Assembly: GCA_902767025.1 (NCBI GenBank) | Contig: CACXFZ010000232.1 | Location: forward strand, 1-9,235 | From: an uncultured Coriobacteriaceae bacterium | Lineage (GTDB): Bacteria > Actinomycetota > Coriobacteriia > Coriobacteriales > Eggerthellaceae | Length of the DNA stretch: 9,235 nucleotides | Reading direction: 5' to 3' | Shown: piece by piece, positions 1 through 6,173 of the stretch | Layout: each line of letters opens with the position of its first letter | How positions within the stretch are numbered: position 1 is the first letter of the stretch | Translations under genes and position numbers: made by a program | Notes under the pieces: model-generated | Database searches by the model: none | Told to the model about the DNA's origin: nothing | The model's input: only the letters and a program-made list of their open reading frames with translations

Positions 1-603
1 CTGCGCCTGTACGACGTGACCTCGGGCAGCGTGCGCGTGGACGGTGTCGATGTGCGCGAGCTTTCGCAGGGTGCTTTGCACGAGCGCATCGCATACGTGC
101 CGCAAACGTCGTTTCTGTTCAGCGGGACGATAGAGTCGAACATCTCGTACAGCGATGGCGACATGGGCAGGGAGCGCATCGAGGAGGCGGCGCACATCGC
201 GCAGGCAACCGACTTCATCGAAGGCAAGGAAGGCTCCTTCGAATCGGAGGTTTCCCAGGGTGGCTCCAACGTGAGCGGCGGTCAGCGCCAGAGGTTGGCC
301 ATCGCCCGTGCCGTCGCGACGAAGGCGCAGACGTTCCTGTTCGACGACAGCTTCAGCGCGCTCGACTACGCAACCGACGCGTCCTTGCGGCGCGAACTGG
401 CAACGACGCTCGAGGGCAGCACGGTGTGCATCGTCGCGCAGCGCATCGCCACTATCCGCCACGCCGATAACATCGTCGTGCTCGAGGACGGTTGCGTGGT
501 GGGCCAGGGAACGCATAAGCAGCTTCTGCAGGATTGCGACGTCTACCGCGAAATCGCGCAGTCGCAGCTGTCAAGCGACGAGATGGCCGGGGTGGTGCGA
601 TGA
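1..603 (+). CDS. ABC exporter half-transporter, C-terminal part of ATPase domain (5' partial)
   Basis: The reading frame is open from base 1, so the membrane domain and Walker A lie upstream of the window. The visible 200 residues are the C-terminal part of an ABC-B-type ATPase domain: Q-loop (YVPQ, near base 100), a canonical signature SGGQ at 274-285, Walker B ending FDD at 340-348, and the switch region AQRIATIRHAD. Two catalytic residues are non-canonical: the Walker B Glu is Asp (codon 346) and the switch His is Gln (codon 439). In heterodimeric exporters such as BmrCD, LmrCD and TM287/288, this marks the subunit supplying the degenerate ATP site. The stop overlaps the next gene's ATG (ATGA), so the two are almost certainly co-translated partners. 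Substrate cannot be told from sequence; multidrug or lipid-like export is typical of the family. Confidence 0.93.
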   Translation: MRLYDVTSGSVRVDGVDVRELSQGALHERIAYVPQTSFLFSGTIESNISYSDGDMGRERIEEAAHIAQATDFIEGKEGSFESEVSQGGSNVSGGQRQRLAIARAVATKAQTFLFDDSFSALDYATDASLRRELATTLEGSTVCIVAQRIATIRHADNIVVLEDGCVVGQGTHKQLLQDCDVYREIAQSQLSSDEMAGVVR

Positions 604-2465
604 GCACGACCTCGACAAGCACGCGCACGGTGCAGGCGCCCCGCCCCCGGATGGGCGGGCACGGACACGGCGGCATGATGCGCGTCGTGGAGAAGCCCAA
701 GGACTTCAAGGGCACGATCAAGAAGCTCCTGGGCTACCTGCACGGCTACCGGGCCCTGCTGGTGCTCGTGGGCGTGTTCGCGATCGCAAGCACGGTGTTC
801 AACGTCGTGGGTCCCAAGGTCATGTCGATGGCGACGACCGAGGTGTTCGAAGGCGCGGCCCGGAAGGTCGCCGGCACCGGCGGCATCGATTTCGCCATCG
901 TCGCGCGCATCCTTGCGATCACGCTTGCACTGTATGCGGTGAGCGCGGCATGCTCGTTCGTGCAGGGTTGGATCATGGCGACCATCAGCCAGAAGATCTG
1001 CTATTCGCTGCGCCGCGACATCAGCCAGAAGATCGACCGCATGCCGGTCGCGTACTTCGAATCGACCTCGGTGGGAGACGTGCTCAGCCGCATCACCAAC
1101 GACGTCGACACCCTGGGGCAGAGCCTCACACAGGGCGTGACCACGCTGATCACCTCGACGGTCACGTTGGTGGGCGTGCTCGTGATGATGCTCGTCATAT
1201 CACCGCTGATGACTGCGGCGGCGCTTGTGGTGGTGCCGCTGGCGATCGTGATGATCCGCCTGGTCGTGGGCCGTTCGCAGAAGTACTTCAAGGCGCAGCA
1301 GGACCAGCTGGGCGCCATCAACGGCCAGGTCGAGGAAACGTTTTCGGGCCATGTGGTCGTACGCGCATTCAACCAGCAGGACCGTGCCGTCGACTCGTTC
1401 GCGCAGGACAACGACAGGCTCTACGAGGCTGCCTGGAAAAGCCAGTTCATCAGCGGCTTGATGATGCCGATCATGAACCTGATCAGCAACGTGGGCTACG
1501 TCGTCGTGGCCGTGCTGGGCGGCGTGCTCGCCGTGCAGCGTGCCATCACAGTGGGTGACATCCAGGCCTTCCTGCAGTACGTGAAGAACTTCATGCAGCC
1601 CATCCAGCAGCTCACGCAGGTCGCCAACGTCTTGCAATCGATGGCAGCTGCGGCCGAGCGCGTGTTCGAGTTCTTGAACGAGGACGAAGCGACCGACCGC
1701 GAGGTCACGGCCAGCACGAAGGACCTGCGCGGCGACGTCGACTTCGAGCATGTGCGGTTCGGCTACGATCCCGAAAAGCCCGTCATCAACGACTTCAACG
1801 CGCATGTTTCGAAAGGTCAAACCGTTGCCATCGTCGGTCCCACAGGCGCGGGCAAGACGACGATGGTCAAGCTGCTGATGCGTTTCTACGAAGTGCAGGA
1901 GGGCTCGATCCGCATTGACGGCAACGACATACGAGACTTCGACCGCGACGAGCTGCGCGACCTGTTCGCGATGGTGCTGCAGGACGCGTGGCTGTTCAGC
2001 GGCACGGTGCGCGAGAACATCCGCTACGGCAAGCTGGACGCCACCGACGAAGAGGTGGAGGAGGCGGCCCAGGCGGCCTGCGCCCACTGGTTCATCACCA
2101 CGCTCCCGGGTGGCTACGACTTCGAGATCAACGAAGACGCCAGCAACATCAGCCAGGGACAGCGCCAGCTGATCACGATCGCGCGTGCGTTGCTGGCCGA
2201 CCGCCGCATGCTCATCCTGGACGAGGCCACCAGCTCTGTCGACACGCGCACGGAGGCCCTGATCCAGCAGGCGATGGACAACCTGATGCGGGGGAGTACG
2301 TCGTTCGTCATCGCGCATCGGCTGTCCACCATCCGCAACGCCGACCTGATCCTGTGCATGGACAAGGGCGACATCGTGGAACAGGGCACACACGACGAGC
2401 TCATGGCCAAGGGCGGCTTCTACGCGGGTCTGTACAACGCGCAGTTTTCCCACACGAGCCTGTAG
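600..2465 (+). CDS. ABC exporter half-transporter, canonical-site subunit (TMD-NBD)
   Basis: This is a 621-residue full-length half-transporter, the normal size for the family. The ATG at 600 overlaps the previous stop by four bases; the frame stays open upstream to 534, but that part lies inside the preceding gene. The N-terminus is cytoplasmic and Gly/His-rich (HGHGG near residue 21). Six hydrophobic segments lie at roughly 51-70, 98-121, 177-199, 201-223, 288-312 and 320-340. The ATPase domain has Walker A GPTGAGKTT (413-421), the variant signature SQGQ (518-521) in place of SGGQ, Walker B LILDE with the catalytic Glu at 542, and the switch His at 573. Canonical Walker B and His with a variant signature complement the upstream subunit, as expected for a heterodimeric exporter in the cytoplasmic membrane. 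No terminator is evident after the stop. Confidence 0.95.
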   Translation: MSTTSTSTRTVQAPRPRMGGHGHGGMMRVVEKPKDFKGTIKKLLGYLHGYRALLVLVGVFAIASTVFNVVGPKVMSMATTEVFEGAARKVAGTGGIDFAIVARILAITLALYAVSAACSFVQGWIMATISQKICYSLRRDISQKIDRMPVAYFESTSVGDVLSRITNDVDTLGQSLTQGVTTLITSTVTLVGVLVMMLVISPLMTAAALVVVPLAIVMIRLVVGRSQKYFKAQQDQLGAINGQVEETFSGHVVVRAFNQQDRAVDSFAQDNDRLYEAAWKSQFISGLMMPIMNLISNVGYVVVAVLGGVLAVQRAITVGDIQAFLQYVKNFMQPIQQLTQVANVLQSMAAAAERVFEFLNEDEATDREVTASTKDLRGDVDFEHVRFGYDPEKPVINDFNAHVSKGQTVAIVGPTGAGKTTMVKLLMRFYEVQEGSIRIDGNDIRDFDRDELRDLFAMVLQDAWLFSGTVRENIRYGKLDATDEEVEEAAQAACAHWFITTLPGGYDFEINEDASNISQGQRQLITIARALLADRRMLILDEATSSVDTRTEALIQQAMDNLMRGSTSFVIAHRLSTIRNADLILCMDKGDIVEQGTHDELMAKGGFYAGLYNAQFSHTSL

Positions 2466-2567
2466 CGTGCGGCAAGATACAGATTCGTAACGTATTGTCA
2501 TCCTGAGCGTGTCGTTTATCGAGTTTGGGTTATCAACACAGCGGCACTGCCCCCAGATTGTGTAAAA

Positions 2568-2576
2568 TGCTATAAA
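2568..2576 (+). promoter_or_regulatory. Extended -10 promoter candidate for the three-gene operon
   Basis: The bases TGCTATAAA form an extended -10 element (TGn followed by TATAAA). Transcription would start near 2583, giving a leader of about 40 bases that contains the strong Shine-Dalgarno at 2607-2615. No good -35 hexamer lies 16-18 bases upstream, which is tolerated by extended -10 promoters. The patch is AT-rich against its GC-rich surroundings. The rest of the gap, from 2466 to 2567, shows no further gene and no clear terminator for the ABC pair. The assignment is inference from motif and spacing. Confidence 0.5.
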
Positions 2577-2606
2577 ACGTATATCAATGCCCCCGGGACA
2601 AGAGGC

Positions 2607-2615
2607 GGAGGAGGT
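2607..2615 (+). promoter_or_regulatory. Strong Shine-Dalgarno deciding a GTG start
   Basis: GGAGGAGGT is a near-perfect ribosome binding site ending seven bases before an in-frame GTG at 2623. The longer reading frame begins at an ATG at 2587, but that ATG would start almost at the predicted transcript end with no ribosome site, and the Shine-Dalgarno would lie inside its coding region. The GTG is therefore preferred; a TTG at 2620 is a less likely alternative. Confidence 0.75.
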
Positions 2616-2622
2616 GGGCTTG

Positions 2623-4098
2623 GTGTTTGGCAAAGGTGCGGGCGCAGATGGCCCATCGAATCAGGGTGCTGGCTCGGGCAAGGGCGGCTTGGTGCGCAGG
2701 TTCGAAGCCATGGCGCGGGAAGCAGAGAAGGCTGGCCGGTTCGACCGGGCCGTGCATCTCTACGTGCTTGCCTTCGAAGAGAGCGCGGCAGGGTCGCAGC
2801 ATCCCGATGCGCGCGCGATAGAGTTCCTGCACAAGGCGTGGGATGCGGCGTGCAACGCCAAGGAGCGTGCGCTTGCCGAATACGTCTTCGAGCGCTTGGA
2901 GCCCTACTGCTCGAGCGACGAAGTGGCGCGCCATGCAGAGGAGCTGCAGCAGATGACGCTGGACAAGTTGGAGGAGTTCGGCTTGTCGCGGGAAAGCCTC
3001 AAGGACATGGCGGATATGGTCGCCGACGATTTCACCCATTTCGGCGGGCTGTTCCAGATCTCTTCGGACGCCCTGGCGGCCAAGAGCCCGTCATCGGAAG
3101 ATTCCTCGAAAGAGGGGCTTGCGAAGCCGGAAGGCGCTGTGTCGTCGAAGCAAAGCGAGAACGACCTGCAATCCCCCTATTCCTACACCTACAAGGACCT
3201 GGTGGGCTATGGTCGCGCCATCGAGCACATGCGGATGCGCGGCGTGGGGCTCGACGACGACCCGCATTTCGCCGAGTTCCTGAAGATGCTGTCCCGCAGG
3301 CACGGCATCCACAACACGCCTTCGGTTGAAACCACGCTGTTCCGCTCGTTCGCACGCGAAGACGCGAACCGCTTCATGGCGGCAACCGTTGGAGAGTTGG
3401 GTTATCCGACCGTGCGCATGTTCATGGACGAGACGCCCCAGGGCATCCCGGTGCTCTGCCTGAACGCCACGTCGGACATGCGTCCCCGCAGCGGGGGCAG
3501 GGGCTTCGAAGGCCCGGGCGTGCTCGTGCTCGAGGACATCGACTTGTGGGGCGCGCCGTTGGCCGACCTGGCTGACGAATACGATTCGTTCTCTTTCGCG
3601 CAGCTGTCGCGTGGTGCGCGCGAGGCCATCATGCTCATCCGCTCGGCGGTCGAGAACCCCGAGGTTGTCGTGCTGGCAAGCTCCGCCGAGGACAGCCAGC
3701 TGGAGGAGTTCTTCCTCGAGCTGCTCGACCCCATCTACGTCTTCGACATCGACGTGCCCGACGAAGCCGAGCGCAGCGAGGTGTGGAAGCACGTCGCCAG
3801 CCTGTATCCCAGCCTGCGCTTCATCGAGCGCAGCGACCTGGTGCGCCTGTCGGCCCATATGTCGCGCGAGGACATCTACCTGGCGTCGCGCGAGGCCGTC
3901 GAGCAGGCCTACGGGGAAAGCGTGTCCAAGCGCGTCTTCGTGCCGGTGACGCGCGGCAACATATACGACAAGGTGGCCGCATACCAGCCCTTGGACTCCA
4001 AGGAGTACCACGAGCTGGAGGAGGCGGCTGTAGAGGAGTTCAGAAACGACATCGACGGCCTGAAGCCCGACGATATCGAAGCAAGGGGGAACAAGTAA
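2623..4098 (+). CDS. Uncharacterised protein with helical N-terminus and degenerate AAA+-like core
   Basis: I do not recognise a named family. From GTG 2623 the protein has 491 residues. Residues 1 to about 140 are helical and TPR-like (a repeat-like stretch around EKAGRFDRAVHLY). A Ser/Glu-rich linker follows at about 147-186, then a region read as AAA+-like: YTYKDLVGY near 189, comparable to the start of FtsH-type AAA modules; an alternating VLVLEDID strand with E304-D305, like the BCS1-type Walker B; and VVVLASSAED near 348-357, like sensor 1. Where the P-loop should precede the MAATVGELG helix (around 242-251) the sequence is SFAREDANRF, with no GxxxxGK[ST]. This suggests an ATPase fold that no longer binds or hydrolyses ATP normally. 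The C-terminus is helical and acidic. There is no signal peptide or membrane segment, so it is probably cytoplasmic. Its TAA abuts the next ATG. The function is unknown and the fold assignment is inference. Confidence 0.85.
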   Translation: MFGKGAGADGPSNQGAGSGKGGLVRRFEAMAREAEKAGRFDRAVHLYVLAFEESAAGSQHPDARAIEFLHKAWDAACNAKERALAEYVFERLEPYCSSDEVARHAEELQQMTLDKLEEFGLSRESLKDMADMVADDFTHFGGLFQISSDALAAKSPSSEDSSKEGLAKPEGAVSSKQSENDLQSPYSYTYKDLVGYGRAIEHMRMRGVGLDDDPHFAEFLKMLSRRHGIHNTPSVETTLFRSFAREDANRFMAATVGELGYPTVRMFMDETPQGIPVLCLNATSDMRPRSGGRGFEGPGVLVLEDIDLWGAPLADLADEYDSFSFAQLSRGAREAIMLIRSAVENPEVVVLASSAEDSQLEEFFLELLDPIYVFDIDVPDEAERSEVWKHVASLYPSLRFIERSDLVRLSAHMSREDIYLASREAVEQAYGESVSKRVFVPVTRGNIYDKVAAYQPLDSKEYHELEEAAVEEFRNDIDGLKPDDIEARGNK

Positions 4099-4617
4099 AT
4101 GGAGATCACTCGGAGGAGCGATTACGCATTCCGCATCCTGCGGTCAGCCTACCGCCATGCAGACCAGTACGTCTCGATTGCCGAAGTGGCCGAAGAAGAA
4201 GAGATCCCCTATGCGTTCGCGCGCACCATCCAGCATGATCTTGCATCTGCGGGTTTCCTGCGCACCGTGCGCGGCGCCAAAGGCGGATTGGTGCTCAACA
4301 TAGACCCCGCCGAAGTGACGCTGCTCGAGATCATGCGTGCTCTGCAGGGTCCGGTCGAAGTCGCCCCCTGCGCCGCCGATCCCAGCATATGCTCGCTCAG
4401 CAGCAACTGCACGTTCAACCGCATCTGGATCGCTGCCAACGCGGCGCTCGATGCCCTGTTCGGGTCACTGACGCTCAAAGACGTACTCGATGGGTGCACC
4501 GATGGGACGTTCCTGAAAGATGCCAGCGACAACGCCATGACAGTCGTGAACCAGTCCGTTGAGGAGATACTGGCTGGGAAGGTGCCTCTGACGTGCGAGA
4601 AAGTCGCCGTTGGCTAA
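4099..4617 (+). CDS. Rrf2-family transcriptional regulator, probably Fe-S binding
   Basis: This 172-residue protein has the Rrf2/IscR layout. It begins MEITRRSDYAFRIL, followed by a winged helix-turn-helix over about residues 8-66 with the wing RGAKGGL (58-64), then the dimerisation helix (LLEIMRALQGP). Three cysteines, C91, C98 and C104, have spacing CX6CX5C. In IscR, C92, C98 and C104 bind the [2Fe-2S] cluster, so a redox or Fe-S sensing role is likely. The ATG directly follows the TAA of the preceding gene, with AAGGGGG at 4083-4089 as ribosome site; the 3' end overlaps the next gene by eight bases. Co-transcription with both neighbours is therefore likely and autoregulation of the operon is plausible, but I found no convincing dyad operator near the 2568 promoter. 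The exact subfamily (IscR, NsrR, CymR or other) is not resolved. Confidence 0.9.
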   Translation: MEITRRSDYAFRILRSAYRHADQYVSIAEVAEEEEIPYAFARTIQHDLASAGFLRTVRGAKGGLVLNIDPAEVTLLEIMRALQGPVEVAPCAADPSICSLSSNCTFNRIWIAANAALDALFGSLTLKDVLDGCTDGTFLKDASDNAMTVVNQSVEEILAGKVPLTCEKVAVG

Positions 4618-5482
4618 GGCGGCTCAAAGGCGAACCCCGTCTCAGGGCGAACTAGACGAATTCACAGAGCGCGTGTGGCGCATGGGTGCAGCGCATGCGC
4701 GCAACGAGCTGCCGTGGCGCTTCATCGACGACCCGTACGCCGTCTACGTTTCCGAAGTCATGCTCCAGCAAACGCAAGTTTCGCGCGTGCTGTCGTACTG
4801 GGAGAAGTGGATGGCGTGCTATCCGACGATCGACGCGTTGGCCAGTGCCGCAAACTCCGATGTTTTGGAACTGTGGCAGGGGCTGGGGTACAACAGGCGC
4901 GCCTTGAACATGAAGCGGGCGGCCGAAGTGGTGAGCAACGAGCTTGCGGGCGTCATGCCGCGCGGATACCGGGAGCTGGTTGCCCTGCCGGGCATCGGGC
5001 CGACCACTGCTGCGGGAATCCAGGCGTTCGCCTACCAGGTGCCTGCCGTCTACATCGAAACGAACGTGCGCACCGTGTTCATCCACGAGTTGTTTTCCGA
5101 TGGGGACGGCACGATTGGCGATGAGCTGATAAAGCCGCTGGTCGAGCGCACCTGCAGCGTCGAGGACCCGCGGGGCTGGTACTATGCGCTGCTCGATTAC
5201 GGTCATTACCTCAAGCAGGAGCATCCCAACCCTTCGCGCAGGTCGAGCACCTATGCACGCCAGAGCAGCTTCGAGGGGTCGCATCGCCAGAAGCGCTCTG
5301 CGCTGCTGCGCATCGTGTTGGACGCGGGTGCCATCGGCGCGGATCAGGCCAAGGATGCCCTCGACGATTTGGAGCGCTCGCAAGGCAGGGATGCGCTTTC
5401 CGACGACTCCTTTGCTTCCCTGGTGGACGAACTGGCAGCCGAGGGGTTCTTCACGGCTTCTGAGGGGCTGTTGGCGATGTAG
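4610..5482 (+). CDS. HhH-GPD (MutY-like) DNA glycosylase lacking the Fe-S cluster
   Basis: The gene encodes 290 residues from a TTG at 4610 that overlaps the Rrf2 stop. MutY landmarks are present: LPWR (34-37), SEVMLQQTQV with the catalytic Glu at 49, WQGLGYNRRA, and the helix-hairpin-helix LPGIGPTTAAGI from residue 126. Thr132 sits where bifunctional Nth has Lys, so a monofunctional glycosylase is expected. There are three departures from MutY. The catalytic Asp of LDGNV is Glu150 in IETNV. The CX6CX2CX5C Fe-S loop is absent, with no cysteines after DYGHYL. The NUDIX-like 8-oxoG recognition domain is missing, replaced by about 70 residues that look like a small winged helix. I recall similar short proteins with an ETN motif and a 'QSxFEGSxRQ' segment in other bacteria, often annotated as mutY. 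The substrate is therefore uncertain. The TTG start has only a weak ribosome site (GAGAAAG); no nearer in-frame ATG precedes the conserved core except Met25. Confidence 0.85.
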   Translation: MAKAAQRRTPSQGELDEFTERVWRMGAAHARNELPWRFIDDPYAVYVSEVMLQQTQVSRVLSYWEKWMACYPTIDALASAANSDVLELWQGLGYNRRALNMKRAAEVVSNELAGVMPRGYRELVALPGIGPTTAAGIQAFAYQVPAVYIETNVRTVFIHELFSDGDGTIGDELIKPLVERTCSVEDPRGWYYALLDYGHYLKQEHPNPSRRSSTYARQSSFEGSHRQKRSALLRIVLDAGAIGADQAKDALDDLERSQGRDALSDDSFASLVDELAAEGFFTASEGLLAM

Positions 5483-5484
5483 GA

Positions 5485-5507
5485 TCGGTTTGCGTGTTGC
5501 AAACCGA
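5485..5507. terminator. Hairpin between convergent genes, possible bidirectional terminator
   Basis: A perfect 9-bp stem (5485-5493 pairs with 5499-5507) encloses a five-base loop. It begins three bases after the stop of the MutY-like gene and ends ten bases before the stop of the convergent lipoprotein gene. The position fits a shared terminator, but neither strand has a clear T-run after the stem, so intrinsic termination may be weak or assisted. Confidence 0.5.
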
Positions 5508-5516
5508 AACCAAACA

Positions 5517-6107
5517 CTACACGTATCCCCAGGTCAGGAGTTTCCAGTCGCCCCCATCCGCACGAACGAGGTGCCATAGCCAGTCGTTGTAGTCTTTGTC
5601 GGGATCCCATGCGGTTCCTTCGGCATCTTTCCCACTCGGTGAATGGAAGTACGATGTGAGGATGATGGATTGTGTGTACGATGGATCGATGTCGACTCCA
5701 AGTCTGACGGCATATTCGATGTCGTGGATGCTGTCGTCGTCGTTGGTGTAGCCGATGTATTTCATGGTTGCACCCTTCCAGGTGTCGAATTCGGCCATGA
5801 CAACCTGTATGGCTGCGTCGATGTCGGCTTTCGAATACACCTTGGAGGTGCCATAGTCAACGGTATAGGGCGTGTTACTGCCAGAAGAGGAGGACGAGGT
5901 ACTTGGCGTATCGGCGTCGCTTGCCGCGTTTGCGGCTTTTGCCTGGTCGGAGGTGCTGTGCTCGCTGCCTGTTGCATCGGCCATGGAGCTGGGTGAAGAC
6001 GATGTAGGTGCTTGTTGGCTGCCGCACCCCAACAGGAAGAGCGTACTTGCGAGAAGTACAAGTATCGCACCAAAGACAAGGCCGAGTTTCGCTTGGTATT
6101 TGGCCAT
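5517..6107 (-). CDS. Small Ser-rich lipoprotein of unknown function
   Basis: The protein has 196 residues from the ATG at 6107. A further in-frame start lies upstream at 6143, but GGAAGGAA at 6113-6120 sits five bases before 6107 and the signal peptide begins there. Residues 1-27 form a lipoprotein signal (basic start, hydrophobic core, lipobox LLGC with Cys28), so the mature protein should be lipid-anchored on the outer face of the cytoplasmic membrane. Residues 29 to about 80 are a Ser/Thr/Ala-rich spacer. The C-terminal 110 residues form a compact domain that begins near YSKADIDAAI and ends DWKLLTWGYV. The pattern recalls DUF4829-type domains of secreted Gram-positive lipoproteins, but this is from memory and unverified. 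It lies 66 bases downstream of nth on the same strand, so it could be read through from nth or have its own promoter. Confidence 0.85.
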   Translation of the reverse strand: MAKYQAKLGLVFGAILVLLASTLFLLGCGSQQAPTSSSPSSMADATGSEHSTSDQAKAANAASDADTPSTSSSSSGSNTPYTVDYGTSKVYSKADIDAAIQVVMAEFDTWKGATMKYIGYTNDDDSIHDIEYAVRLGVDIDPSYTQSIILTSYFHSPSGKDAEGTAWDPDKDYNDWLWHLVRADGGDWKLLTWGYV

Positions 6108-6173
6108 AGAGATTCCTTCCTTGGGAAACCCGTCATGAACCATGCATGGGCGCTATGTTACAGGAAACTTCCC
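6108..6173 (-). promoter_or_regulatory. Spacer upstream of the lipoprotein gene, with a 10-bp palindrome
   Basis: This short gap holds the lipoprotein ribosome site and a perfect palindrome CCATGCATGG at 6140-6149. On the minus strand, TGTAACAT (complement of 6155-6162) could serve as a weak -10, which would place the palindrome about at the start of transcription, where a regulator could act. No good -35 is seen. The promoter role is speculative. Confidence 0.25.

Noticed and set aside
534..599. 22-codon upstream extension of the second ABC subunit
   Set aside because: It lies within the conserved end of the first ABC gene; the ATGA overlap at 600 is the usual translational-coupling arrangement.
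308..1558. Long plus-strand frame crossing the two ABC genes
   Set aside because: The translation is Arg/His/Ala-rich low-complexity sequence typical of a shifted frame of GC-rich coding DNA; the overlapping frames encode conserved ABC motifs.
2494..2523. TTGTCA at 2495-2500 as a -35 element
   Set aside because: No acceptable -10 hexamer lies 16-18 bases downstream.
1200..2633. Long minus-strand reading frame (477 codons) opposite the second ABC gene
   Set aside because: It is antisense to a clear ABC transporter gene; long open antisense frames are expected in GC-rich DNA, and the translation is His/Val/Asp-rich with no recognisable domain.
2623..2700. GAGSGKGG near the N-terminus of the pseudo-AAA+ protein as a P-loop
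   Set aside because: It lacks the small residue four positions before GK and the Ser/Thr after Lys, and it lies in a flexible Gly-rich tail far from the AAA-like core.
6108..6143. Upstream start for the lipoprotein at 6143
   Set aside because: It would place twelve polar residues ahead of the signal peptide; GGAAGGAA is correctly spaced for the start at 6107.
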